In this document: piece after piece, positions 1 through 6,388 of the stretch
How the letters are laid out: each line of letters begins with the position of its first letter
Position numbering within the stretch: the stretch's first letter is position 1
Origin: CALVGQ01 sp964369385
GTDB lineage: Bacteria; Bacillota_I; Bacilli_A; Erysipelotrichales; Erysipelotrichaceae
Assembly: GCA_964369385.1 (NCBI GenBank)
Contig: CAYJEY010000035.1
Coordinates: 1 to 9,611 of the forward strand
Length of the DNA: 9,611 nucleotides
Reading direction: 5' to 3'
Notes under the pieces: model-generated
Database searches by the model: none
The model's input: only the letters and a program-made list of their open reading frames with translations
Told to the model about the DNA's origin: nothing
Program-made: the position numbers and the translations under genes

Positions 1-52
1 CAACTGATTTGTAATCAGTAGGTTGTGGGTTCAAGTCCTGTAGTCGGCACCA
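1..52 (+). tRNA. tRNA-Thr (anticodon TGT), 5' end outside the window
   Basis: This is the 3' part of a tRNA. The anticodon arm is a 5-bp stem ACTGA/TCAGT closing the loop TTTGTAA, so the anticodon is TGT and it reads ACA (Thr). A T arm follows (GTGGG, TTCAAGT, CCTGT region). The 3' acceptor strand AGTCGGC is followed by discriminator A and an encoded CCA at 50-52. The 5' acceptor strand, D arm and start of the anticodon arm lie before position 1. It is the first visible member of a five-tRNA array. Confidence 0.93.
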
Positions 53-79
53 TTTTAAATAAAGCTATTATTTATTAAT

Positions 80-163
80 GGAGAGGTAGCGAAGTGGCTA
101 AACGCGGTTGACTGTAACTCAATTCCTTAGGGTTCGGCAGTTCGAATCTGCCCCTCTCCACCA
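80..163 (+). tRNA. tRNA-Tyr (anticodon GTA)
   Basis: The acceptor stem GGAGAGG (80-86) pairs with CCTCTCC (153-159), followed by discriminator A and encoded CCA (161-163). The anticodon loop CTGTAAC gives anticodon GTA (Tyr). A long variable arm of class II type lies between the anticodon arm and the TTCGAAT T loop, as expected for bacterial tRNA-Tyr. It starts 27 bases after the tRNA-Thr, so the two are probably co-transcribed. Confidence 0.96.
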
Positions 164-173
164 TTTAAATAAT

Positions 174-249
174 TGGGGCATAGCCAAGCGGTAAGGCATC
201 AGACTTTGACTCTGACATTCCCCTGGTTCGATCCCAGGTGCCCCAGCCA
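174..249 (+). tRNA. tRNA-Gln (anticodon TTG)
   Basis: The acceptor stem TGGGGCA (174-180) pairs with TGCCCCA (239-245), with discriminator G246 and encoded CCA (247-249). The anticodon stem TCAGA/TCTGA closes the loop CTTTGAC, giving anticodon TTG, which reads CAA and by wobble CAG. The T loop is TTCGATC. The initial U of the acceptor stem is typical of glutamine tRNAs. Confidence 0.96.
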
Positions 250-263
250 ATTATTTAAAACAT

Positions 264-339
264 GTCCCGGTAGCTCAGGCGGTAGAGCAACTGACTTTTA
301 ATCAGTGGGTCGGAGGTTCGATTCCTCTCCGGGACACCA
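264..339 (+). tRNA. tRNA-Lys (anticodon TTT)
   Basis: The acceptor stem GTCCCGG (264-270) pairs with CCGGGAC (329-335), with discriminator A336 and encoded CCA (337-339). The anticodon stem ACTGA/TCAGT closes the loop CTTTTAA, giving anticodon TTT (Lys). The D arm contains TAGCTCAGGCGGTAGAGC and the T loop is TTCGATT. Confidence 0.97.
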
Positions 340-344
340 TTCAT

Positions 345-418
345 GCGGGTGTAGTTCAATGGTAGAACTTTAGCCTTCCAAGCTAACTACGTGAGTTCGA
401 TTCTCATCACCCGCTCCA
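345..418 (+). tRNA. tRNA-Gly (anticodon TCC)
   Basis: The acceptor stem GCGGGTG (345-351) pairs with CACCCGC (408-414), with discriminator T415 and encoded CCA (416-418). The anticodon stem TTAGC/GCTAA closes the loop CTTCCAA, giving anticodon TCC, which reads GGA. It begins only five bases after the tRNA-Lys and is the last tRNA of the array; a terminator follows 10 bases downstream. Confidence 0.97.
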
Positions 419-428
419 TGAATAAATG

Positions 429-455
429 AAAACGTACATTAATGTACGTTTTTTT
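429..455 (+). terminator. Rho-independent terminator of the tRNA array, probably bidirectional
   Basis: Positions 431-450 form a perfect palindrome, AACGTACATT followed by its reverse complement AATGTACGTT. AA precedes it and a T run follows through 455. On the plus strand the U tract ends tRNA transcripts. On the minus strand the hairpin is followed by TTTT, so it may also end the convergent gene at 475-1218, whose stop codon is about 20 bases away and which has no other visible terminator. Confidence 0.85.
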
Positions 456-474
456 ATATTATCTACATGAAATT

Positions 475-1218
475 TCACATCGATTTAAATGCTTTGTACT
501 CTTCCAACAAATTATACCATTTTACTTGAATCGATTTTCTCGCAGCCTCATACCTTGGATTCCAATTCAAGCATCGGTTCATCGTTTGAATCGTAAGTCC
601 AGATACATGTGGAGCAGTCGAGTAACAGTTGCGATTATTCCACAAAATTTCTTTTATCTCTTGTCTGGTAATAAATACAAAATCACTCAGTGTTCCATAT
701 ATAATACCATCAATCATTCTTCCACCATTTATTCCTTTTAAAACGAAACGATCAATAGCTTTCCATATAAACTCGTCATCATTTAACTTCCAGTTTAACC
801 GATCTATTTGGAGTTGATAACTCTCTTTATATTTTTTTGCAGAAATGCGAACCTTACCCGTTCCATCAGTTGTCCCATCACCAAAGTGATATCGCAAATA
901 TACCTCTATATCGTCACCATTGAATCCATTATCATACAAGAAATAAATGAATGAATAAACACTCTCAGTATGCACAGAATTTTTAAACCCTTTCTTAATA
1001 CTAATACGTTTCTTTTCACCATCGACAATGATGATTAGATCATCTTTAAAACTATTCATATCAATCATTGCATGAATAATGCTCTCCTGTTTTGCATTAG
1101 GATATAGAAACTTTAACATGGACCTCATTGGTGCAGAAACATCTTTCACAGATTTCCCACAAAGATAATCACGAAATTCAAACTCATTCACAAACCCTAA
1201 ATTTTGATGTTCAATCAT
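475..1218 (-). CDS. Orphan hypothetical protein with a possible PD-(D/E)XK-like nuclease core
   Basis: I do not firmly recognise this 247-residue protein. It has no signal peptide or membrane segment and looks cytosolic. Around residues 57-85 there is a stretch of the form K-D-D(60)-L-I-I-I, a turn (DGEKK), then I-S-I-K(75)-K-G, and NSVHTE(85). An acidic residue, a beta hairpin ending in x-K, and a following Glu resemble the core of PD-(D/E)XK nucleases, but the usual D/E before x-K is Ser73 here, so the match is only suggestive. A second distinctive motif, YHFGDGTTDGTG at about 110-121, recalls hypothetical proteins scattered in Bacillota. The start ATG has a strong AGGAGGTG (1225-1232) six bases upstream. 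It stands alone, convergent to a tRNA array and separated by a terminator from the next operon, a typical position for a strain-specific gene. A role in DNA cleavage or defence is inference. Confidence 0.75.
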   Translation of the reverse strand: MIEHQNLGFVNEFEFRDYLCGKSVKDVSAPMRSMLKFLYPNAKQESIIHAMIDMNSFKDDLIIIVDGEKKRISIKKGFKNSVHTESVYSFIYFLYDNGFNGDDIEVYLRYHFGDGTTDGTGKVRISAKKYKESYQLQIDRLNWKLNDDEFIWKAIDRFVLKGINGGRMIDGIIYGTLSDFVFITRQEIKEILWNNRNCYSTAPHVSGLTIQTMNRCLNWNPRYEAARKSIQVKWYNLLEEYKAFKSM

Positions 1219-1265
1219 CTAACACACCTCCTACTCCATATATTCGACTTAAATTTTAAAATCCT

Positions 1266-1302
1266 AAAAAAAATACTTGATGTGATTCACCAAGCATTTT
1301 TA
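1266..1302 (-). terminator. Terminator of the HAD phosphatase-permease operon
   Basis: Read on the minus strand, ATGCTTGGTG and ACATCAAGTAT form a stem of about 10 bp (two or three G-T pairs) with a short AATC loop, followed by T8. It lies 11 bases after the permease stop codon. A run of five T on the plus strand gives it only weak activity in the other direction. Confidence 0.8.
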
Positions 1303-1312
1303 ATCTATATTC

Positions 1313-2659
1313 TTATTTCCCTTTACTGCGGTTGAACCATGCACCAACCAGCATAATCACTGAAAACACAATCAAGTAATATAAAACAGCCATTTCATGC
1401 GCATACACTGCTGCAACAACCATGAACACGCAACTTGCGATAGCTAGGATTGGTACAACACGTCCTTTAAATACACCTAAAGTTTTATCCTTCATTAGCC
1501 AAATAAAAATTGGAATGTATAATGAATATATTGTAATTATCGGTAATTCAGATGAATCAAAACTAAATATTCCAAACCATGGAGCAGTTAAATTTGCACC
1601 ATAGAAATAAACCAACCATCCAGCAGCCAGTAATAATCCAATAATACTTGAATTTGTCGGAATATCTGTCACAGGATCAACCTGCTTGAACATTTTTGGA
1701 TTCGGACCACAATCTCTCATAGAAAGTGAATAAATCCCACGTACACACGCAAGCATTAATCCATTAAGTGTACCCATACAACTCACTACGATGAACACAA
1801 ACAACAAAGTCGCACCCACATTCCCAAAAACTGTTTGGAACGCTAACTGTACTCCACCTTGTGCATCATTCATAATAACTGCATTCGGTACAGCCCCCGC
1901 TAATCCTACATAGTATAAAATGTAAATCACGATTACAAATAAAGTACCTGACACCAATGCAATTGGTAGGTTTCTTTTAGCATCCTTTAACTCCGCATTA
2001 ATAGAAGTCGTAATAATCCACCCCTCATAAGCAAATGCAGTAGCGACAACCGCTCTAAACAGTGCTGAACCCGAATCACTCACCGTAGAAATTTGCGAGA
2101 AATTCTCAATCGTTAATCCAGTACTCAATCCATATACCGTCCCCACTACAGCCATCAAAGCAAGTGGAACTAATTTTATAAAAGTAGTAGAAACTTGTAC
2201 CTTCCCCGCAAGAATCGGTGCAAGCGCATTGATTGCATAACTACCAATTAGATAAAACATACTTAGTAACATACATTGTGCACCCACTATGTCCCATCCA
2301 ATGATTTCACACGTATATCGCGCACATAACCAAGCTAATACCCCAGTAAGTGATGGGTAATAGATTACAGCCATAAACCAACCTACATAATATCCATACT
2401 TTTTCCCAAGTGCAGCTTCAGCATAATCAACGATACCATTTATATACGATAATTTCGTTGCAATAATCGAAAATGCATAGGCACAAATAACCATTACAAG
2501 TCCACCGATTAACCATGCCATAATTCCTAGTTTCATATCTCCACCAGTAGCTACTAGAATAATTTCTGCTTTAAAAAATACTCCACTACCGATTACAATT
2601 CCAACAACCATCGCAATGGCTGTCAATAATCCAAATTTTTGTTTCATCTGATTACTCAT
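1313..2659 (-). CDS. APC-superfamily amino acid permease
   Basis: This 448-residue integral membrane protein has about 12 hydrophobic segments spread along its length, the usual size and layout of APC transporters. The first segment carries the family signature G20-I-V-I-G-S-G26-V-F28, the unwound TM1 region that binds the amino group of the substrate. The overall style (GIVIGSGVFFKAE, then a polar loop and YAEAALGKKYGYYVGW) resembles the LAT-like group that includes the serine/threonine exchanger SteT of Bacillus subtilis. The substrate cannot be read from sequence and I assign no symbol. It is the second gene of an operon behind the HAD phosphatase, with a 14-base gap. Its AGGGGGA ribosome binding site (2667-2673) abuts the upstream TAG, so translation is probably coupled. 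A hairpin with T8 follows the stop. Confidence 0.9.
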   Translation of the reverse strand: MSNQMKQKFGLLTAIAMVVGIVIGSGVFFKAEIILVATGGDMKLGIMAWLIGGLVMVICAYAFSIIATKLSYINGIVDYAEAALGKKYGYYVGWFMAVIYYPSLTGVLAWLCARYTCEIIGWDIVGAQCMLLSMFYLIGSYAINALAPILAGKVQVSTTFIKLVPLALMAVVGTVYGLSTGLTIENFSQISTVSDSGSALFRAVVATAFAYEGWIITTSINAELKDAKRNLPIALVSGTLFVIVIYILYYVGLAGAVPNAVIMNDAQGGVQLAFQTVFGNVGATLLFVFIVVSCMGTLNGLMLACVRGIYSLSMRDCGPNPKMFKQVDPVTDIPTNSSIIGLLLAAGWLVYFYGANLTAPWFGIFSFDSSELPIITIYSLYIPIFIWLMKDKTLGVFKGRVVPILAIASCVFMVVAAVYAHEMAVLYYLIVFSVIMLVGAWFNRSKGK

Positions 2660-2673
2660 CAGAAAATCCCCCT

Positions 2674-3375
2674 CTAGTCTATTAAAATATATTGGTGAAA
2701 ATCATTCAGTGTCCCCTTAAATACAAACGGACATTCCTCAACACCCTGGTCAAGTAAACAATCTGTAATAATAGCAAAATCAATACCTAATTTTGCCACA
2801 ATACCATCATCGTGCAAATCATTCCCAACCATCAAAGTATCTTTCGCATCGACACCTACCTGTTTTAAGATTGTCTCATAGTACATTGGATTAGGCTTAC
2901 AAAATCTTGAATCTTCATACGTTGTCACAAATTCAAAATCATCTTCATTCAAACCAGCCCAAGCAAGACGTTGCAATGTCGCTGTTCTAGGAAATAATGG
3001 ATTGGTTGCACAAATAAGACGCACACCTTTTTCTTTCAGCACATCAATCAATTTCTTACTGATTGGACTTGTTTGACACGCCATTTTTGTCTTTTTAAAA
3101 TCATTCAAATAAAAATCTTCAATTAAATGTTGAACATCTTCACTTGTGCATTGTGTAACTTCTTCAAATGATTTCCAAAACACTTCTTCATTCGTTTTTG
3201 ATCCATCATTTTTTAGCATAGCTTTTACACCTGCATTCATTCCTCCCATTGTAATCTCAGGTTTTAAAATTGATGAAAATTTTTCTACTAAAGCACCAAA
3301 GTAAACTTTCATAAATAAATCTTGATCCATAGGTAGCAAAGTCCCATCTAAATCAAATAAAAACACTTTCTTCAT
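2674..3375 (-). CDS. HAD-superfamily hydrolase (phosphatase, phosphoglycolate phosphatase-like)
   Basis: This 233-residue cytosolic enzyme has all four HAD motifs. Motif I is F-D8-L-D10-G-T-L-L, with D8 the nucleophile and D10 the general acid/base. Motif II is I-C-A-T124-N-P. Motif III is K160 in FCKPNP. Motif IV is V-G-N-D186-L-H-D-D190, which binds Mg2+. A helical insert between motifs I and II (about residues 18-95) is a C1-type cap. These features place it in subfamily I with phosphoglycolate- and nucleotide-type phosphatases. The exact substrate is unknown, because HAD sequences rarely fix it. The start ATG has GAGGTGA a few bases upstream and a TATAAT -10 box at 3396-3401. It is the first gene of a two-gene unit with the amino acid permease. 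Confidence 0.92.
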   Translation of the reverse strand: MKKVFLFDLDGTLLPMDQDLFMKVYFGALVEKFSSILKPEITMGGMNAGVKAMLKNDGSKTNEEVFWKSFEEVTQCTSEDVQHLIEDFYLNDFKKTKMACQTSPISKKLIDVLKEKGVRLICATNPLFPRTATLQRLAWAGLNEDDFEFVTTYEDSRFCKPNPMYYETILKQVGVDAKDTLMVGNDLHDDGIVAKLGIDFAIITDCLLDQGVEECPFVFKGTLNDFHQYILID

Positions 3376-3395
3376 AATTTCACCTCACGAAGTTC

Positions 3396-3424
3396 ATTAT
3401 ACTTGATTTCCATAAAAAAAACCA
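3396..3424 (-). promoter_or_regulatory. Probable promoter of the HAD phosphatase-permease operon
   Basis: A perfect minus-strand -10 box TATAAT occupies 3396-3401, about 20 bases before the start codon. With a 17-base spacer the -35 position (3419-3424) reads TGGTTT, a poor match to TTGACA that overlaps the 5' edge of the preceding terminator. The -10 is convincing; the -35 is not. Confidence 0.5.
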
Positions 3425-3440
3425 TTGCCTAACAATGGTT
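3414..3440 (-). terminator. Terminator of the cyclophilin-YitT-small protein operon
   Basis: On the minus strand, an 8-bp stem AACCATTG/CAATGGTT with a 5-base loop is followed directly by T8 (3414-3421). The stop codon of the 52-residue gene (3439-3441) lies within the first stem strand, so the hairpin begins at the end of that gene. This supports the small gene being the real last cistron. Confidence 0.88.
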
Positions 3441-3597
3441 ATACAGATAAAATTTCATCAGAGTTCGCTACATGAACCGTGATTTTCGCACCATCCACAT
3501 GAATTGTAATATTCTCTACAGGAATATCACGCGACTGTAATTCTTTCAATAGTTTTCTCTGCGCAATTTCATTTAATTGCTCTAATTTTACAATCAT
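3439..3597 (-). CDS. Small 52-residue hypothetical protein, last gene of the YitT operon
   Basis: This short reading frame was found by reading the gap after the YitT-family gene. It starts MIVKLEQLNEIAQRKLLKEL and ends in DEILSV. An AAGGAGG (3604-3610) sits six bases before the ATG, a better ribosome binding site than that of the gene upstream. It begins 18 bases after the YitT stop and its TAA lies inside the terminator stem. The first 23 residues form a likely amphipathic helix, and residues 29-43 alternate polar and hydrophobic positions around a DG turn, suggesting a beta hairpin. There is no membrane segment, signal peptide or Cys. I do not recognise the family. Being co-transcribed with yitT, it could be an accessory protein, but that is a guess. 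Confidence 0.75.
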   Translation of the reverse strand: MIVKLEQLNEIAQRKLLKELQSRDIPVENITIHVDGAKITVHVANSDEILSV

Positions 3598-3615
3598 AAA
3601 ACGCCTCCTTTTTAA

Positions 3616-4482
3616 CTATAACAATCTTTTTTCATATCCTCCACTAATCTTAAGCCCTTCATTAATAATCACAAATGCTTTAGGATCAAGATCATGAATC
3701 ATCTTTTGTACTCGTACCAATTCATATTTTGAAACAATCGTCACTAGAACTTCTGTTTCACTATCCGTGTATGCTCCAATACCTTGCCAATATGTAACAC
3801 CACGCACAATATCATTTAAAATCTTTTTCTTAACTTCTTTATTTTTAGTGAAAATCATCAAACTCACATCGATATTTTGTAGGTGAGTACGATCAATCGC
3901 TATCGAATATATTACTGAATAAATAATCGAGTATAGCGCTGTGCGTAAATCAAAGACAATCGCACAAATGCCATAAATCACACTATTAATTCCAACACCT
4001 AACTTGCCTACAGAGAATGACTTATATTTGATAGATAGAAATACACCAAGAATATCAATTCCCCCAGCACTCGATCCACTCAACAATACAAGCCCTGATC
4101 CTACTCCACTAAGTACTGCTCCCATTGCACACGATGCAAAAACATCATCCATGATTGGAACTTCTGGTATCACAACAAATGAGAATGCCAGAGTTTGCAC
4201 AACAATGCTCAGTACTGAACCCACAAAGAATTTTTTATTTAAATATTTTATTGCAATGAAAAATAACGGTAGATTTAATATTAAGTTGATTATCCCAGCA
4301 ATATCAAAACTAAAACTTACTCCCATATAAGTCGTAAGCATCGTACGTATTAACTGAGAAATCCCAACTACACCGCCATTATAAAGTCCAAACGGCACCA
4401 CAAACAAATTTAGTGATGCAGCAAAAAGAAATGACCCGACAATGACAAGCGCTAAATCCCTAGCACTGAAAAGCTTTTTCAT
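3616..4482 (-). CDS. YitT-family membrane protein (DUF161 plus C-terminal DUF2179)
   Basis: This 288-residue protein has an N-terminal membrane part with five or six hydrophobic segments (about residues 9-195), including the characteristic NLFVVPFGLYNGGVVG and the glycine/serine-rich LLSGSSAGGIDILG. A cytosolic alpha/beta domain follows (about 215-283, with TEVLVTIVSKYELVRVQKMI and FVIINEG). This is the normal DUF161-DUF2179 architecture of the widespread YitT family, whose biochemical role is not established. It is the second gene of an operon: its ATG is eight bases after the cyclophilin stop codon. No Shine-Dalgarno sequence is visible (TTAAAAGC precedes the ATG), so translation is probably coupled to the upstream gene. 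Confidence 0.93.
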   Translation of the reverse strand: MKKLFSARDLALVIVGSFLFAASLNLFVVPFGLYNGGVVGISQLIRTMLTTYMGVSFSFDIAGIINLILNLPLFFIAIKYLNKKFFVGSVLSIVVQTLAFSFVVIPEVPIMDDVFASCAMGAVLSGVGSGLVLLSGSSAGGIDILGVFLSIKYKSFSVGKLGVGINSVIYGICAIVFDLRTALYSIIYSVIYSIAIDRTHLQNIDVSLMIFTKNKEVKKKILNDIVRGVTYWQGIGAYTDSETEVLVTIVSKYELVRVQKMIHDLDPKAFVIINEGLKISGGYEKRLL

Positions 4483-4490
4483 GCTTTTAA

Positions 4491-4925
4491 CTAGTCTAGT
4501 TCAACAGAAGCAATGACATCACCATTTTTCATCGCTAAAACTGCTTCGATATTACTTGTAACTTGACCAAATACTGTATGCACTCCATCAAGGTGTGGCT
4601 GTGGTTGATGTACAATAAAGAATTGGCAGCATCCTGTATTCTTACCGCGATGAGCCATTGAAAGCGCACCTTGTGCATGACGATGCGGATTCCCTGCTGT
4701 TTCACATGGAATTGTATAACCTAAATCTCCAGCACCCGTTCCATTTGGGCAACCACCTTGAGAAACAAACCCTGGGATAACACGATGAAACGTCTTCCCG
4801 TTATAATAACCTTCTTTAATCAACTTAACAAAGTTTCCAACTGTTTTAGGAGCCTCTTGCTCAAACAATTCAAATGGAATAACTGCTCCATTTTCCATTG
4901 TAATTTTTCCAATAATTTTTGACAT
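4491..4925 (-). CDS. Peptidyl-prolyl cis-trans isomerase, cyclophilin type
   Basis: Cyclophilins catalyse cis-trans isomerisation of peptide bonds before proline. With the start chosen here the protein is 144 residues, a usual size for small cytosolic bacterial cyclophilins, with no signal peptide. Visible family motifs are F47-H-R48-V-I-P-G-F53 with the catalytic Arg, S-Q56-G-G, the ALSMAHRGKNTGCCQFFIV core strand region at about 87-105, and HLDGVHTVFG at about 111-120. In the last motif, His111 takes the place of the Trp found in cyclosporin-sensitive eukaryotic enzymes. An in-frame ATG 14 codons upstream (4967) is rejected because the TATAAT box at 4950-4955 lies inside that extension, and the chosen ATG has AAGGAAA five bases upstream. 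It is the first gene of the cyclophilin-YitT-small protein operon. Confidence 0.93.
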   Translation of the reverse strand: MSKIIGKITMENGAVIPFELFEQEAPKTVGNFVKLIKEGYYNGKTFHRVIPGFVSQGGCPNGTGAGDLGYTIPCETAGNPHRHAQGALSMAHRGKNTGCCQFFIVHQPQPHLDGVHTVFGQVTSNIEAVLAMKNGDVIASVELD

Positions 4926-4949
4926 TTTACTTTCCTTCTTTCTTATCAT

Positions 4950-4978
4950 ATTATAATGGCTAAGCATCTAGATTGCTA
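4950..4978 (-). promoter_or_regulatory. Probable promoter of the cyclophilin operon
   Basis: On the minus strand a perfect TATAAT occupies 4950-4955. At a 17-base spacing the -35 region (4973-4978) reads TAGCAA, matching TTGACA at three of six positions. Transcription would begin near 4943, leaving a short leader before the ATG at 4925. An imperfect dyad (GCTAGCA facing TGCTTAGC, about 4959-4980) covers the spacer and -35, but I see no further evidence that it is an operator. Confidence 0.5.
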
Positions 4979-5011
4979 GCCTATATTTGGCTTTTTTATT
5001 GAAAGTAATTG

Positions 5012-5020
5012 TGATACAAT
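5012..5020 (+). promoter_or_regulatory. Extended -10 promoter element of the rRNA methyltransferase gene
   Basis: TGATACAAT is a TGn extension followed by the -10 box TACAAT, 24 bases before the start codon. No good -35 is present at normal spacing (the position is a T-rich tract), which is common for extended -10 promoters. Confidence 0.5.
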
Positions 5021-5043
5021 TTGAGATGAAATGAGGAAACACT

Positions 5044-5847
5044 ATGAAGTTAATCTGTCCAATTTGTAAATCTCCCCTTACCCTTGAAGCCAAATCTTAT
5101 AAATGTAATCTTAATCATACTTATGATCAAGCAAAAAGCGGTTATATCAATTTAAACGCAGGTAAAAACTCTACAAAAACACAAGGTGATAATAAACTCA
5201 TGGTAACTTCTAGAAGTCAGTTTTTGCAAAAGAATTATTACCAGGCATTATTAAAACAACTTAATCAACTTCTCATTGAAATAGACCCACAAGTATTACT
5301 TGATTGTGGATGTGGAGAGGGTTATTACACTAGTCATTTTGCAAATCAACTAAATCAATGTGAAATATATGGTTTTGATTTATCTAAAGAAGCCATTCAC
5401 CACGCCTCTAAGCAAGATAAAAAAACACAATATGTGATTAGCTCAATCTTCCATATTCCGATGGCAAATGAATGCGCTGATACGCTGATTAACATTTTTG
5501 CACCTATTGCCCTTGATGAATTCTATCGTTTAATGAAGAAAGATGCCGTACTCATTGTTGTAGGACCTAGTACACATCACCTCTTTGATTTAAAAAAAGC
5601 AATCTATGACCATCCATACGAAAACCAAGTTGAATACATCAATGATCCCCGCTTTCAACTTTATCAAGAAGTGATTGTGAATGATCATATTCATCTAGCA
5701 TCACAAGAAGACATTCAAGCATTATTCACAATGACACCCTATTTTTATAAGACAAGTATTGAAGATAAGGCAAAACTAGAAACACTTGAAACACTAGATA
5801 CTCAAATTTCATTCTCAATCCAAATTTATCACTTAAAAAATGAGTAG
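5044..5847 (+). CDS. rlmA: 23S rRNA (guanine-N1)-methyltransferase, RlmA type
   Basis: The enzyme transfers a methyl group from S-adenosylmethionine to N1 of a guanine in hairpin 35 of 23S rRNA. In the family, RlmA(I) of Gram-negatives targets G745 and RlmA(II)/TlrB of Gram-positives targets G748, which affects the tylosin-binding region. The 267-residue length fits. The N-terminal zinc site is C5-P-I-C8, C21 and H25, followed by the family signature running through AKSGYIN and the GDN..MV..R..FL segment (49-61). The SAM-binding motif I is L-L-D87-C-G-C-G-E-G93, and motif IV-like sequence NIFAPI follows. AGGA lies seven bases before the ATG. It is a single-gene unit, divergent from the cyclophilin operon and convergent with the fumarase genes. 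Which guanine is methylated cannot be told from sequence alone. Confidence 0.9.
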   Translation: MKLICPICKSPLTLEAKSYKCNLNHTYDQAKSGYINLNAGKNSTKTQGDNKLMVTSRSQFLQKNYYQALLKQLNQLLIEIDPQVLLDCGCGEGYYTSHFANQLNQCEIYGFDLSKEAIHHASKQDKKTQYVISSIFHIPMANECADTLINIFAPIALDEFYRLMKKDAVLIVVGPSTHHLFDLKKAIYDHPYENQVEYINDPRFQLYQEVIVNDHIHLASQEDIQALFTMTPYFYKTSIEDKAKLETLETLDTQISFSIQIYHLKNE

Positions 5848-5871
5848 GGACCTGTTGTCCTTACTCATTTT
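5837..5871. terminator. Bidirectional terminator that encodes both convergent stop codons
   Basis: Arms of 15 bases (5837-5851 and 5857-5871) pair fully, with one G-T pair, around the loop CTGTT. On the plus strand it ends in TTTT; on the minus strand in T6. The TAG of the rRNA methyltransferase gene (5845-5847) and the TAA of the fumarase beta gene (5861-5863) are both inside the stem, so both proteins end in Asn-Glu encoded by the hairpin arms. Confidence 0.88.
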
Positions 5872-6388
5872 CATAGATATCTTTACCTGTACAATCAATC
5901 CCTACGAAAACCGGAAAATCTTCTACAGTAAGCCTTCGAATCGCTTCACTTTGTAGATCCATGAATGCAATATCTTCCGCACTCTTCACACATTGACCAA
6001 GATAGGCACCCGCACCTCCAAGTGCTACGAAGTAAATAGCTTGATGTTCTATAATCGCTTGTTTTACTGTATCAGATCGATACCCCTTACCAATCATACT
6101 TCCTAATCCTTCTTGTAGTAAAGTCGGTGTGTATGCATCCATTCGTGACGATGTTGTAGGACCTGCACTACCAAAATTCATCCCTTTAGGCGTCGGTGTT
6201 GGTCCAACATAGTAAATTGTAGCATCTTTCAAATCTAATGGTAATTCTTTTCCTGTTGCAAGCAATTCTATAAGACGCTTATGTGCAGCATCACGAGCTG
6301 TATAAATATGACCACTCAATAAAACTTGTTCTCCCGCTTTAAGCGTTTGTCTTACTTCTTTTGTAATGGGTAATTGGATTCTTCTCAT
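5861..6388 (-). CDS. Class I fumarate hydratase beta subunit (C-terminal domain)
   Basis: This is the swivelling beta half of the oxygen-sensitive [4Fe-4S] hydro-lyase that interconverts fumarate and malate in the citric acid cycle or its reductive branch. The 175-residue length is normal for the stand-alone subunit. Motifs seen are L-L-S-G-H-I-Y-T-A-R-D-A-A-H-K-R (23-38), Y-Y-V-G-P-T-P-T (59-66), the substrate-binding GSAGPTTSSRMD (73-84) and the glycine-rich GLGSMIGKG (about 94-102). The ATG overlaps the alpha-subunit stop by four bases (ATGA), with GGAGG just upstream, so translation is coupled. L-tartrate dehydratase TtdB is a close relative and cannot be fully excluded; the two-gene form near no tartrate genes favours fumarase. 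Confidence 0.88.
   Translation of the reverse strand: MRRIQLPITKEVRQTLKAGEQVLLSGHIYTARDAAHKRLIELLATGKELPLDLKDATIYYVGPTPTPKGMNFGSAGPTTSSRMDAYTPTLLQEGLGSMIGKGYRSDTVKQAIIEHQAIYFVALGGAGAYLGQCVKSAEDIAFMDLQSEAIRRLTVEDFPVFVGIDCTGKDIYENE

Noticed and set aside
1..455. tRNA array as an attachment site for an integrated element
   Set aside because: No integrase gene or duplicated tRNA 3' end was seen in the window, so there is no direct sign of integration.
442..817. Plus-strand open frames opposite the orphan gene at 475-1218
   Set aside because: They lack ribosome binding sites and start inside or next to the tRNA terminator; the minus-strand frame has a strong AGGAGGTG and better codon structure.
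4926..4967. Longer start for the cyclophilin (14 extra residues)
   Set aside because: The TATAAT box lies within the extension, there is no ribosome binding site for the upstream ATG, and family members begin near the chosen Met.
4975..4998. Possible plus-strand terminator (AGCC/GGCT followed by six T) before the rRNA methyltransferase gene
   Set aside because: The stem is only four base pairs, and there is no plus-strand gene upstream whose transcript would need to end here.
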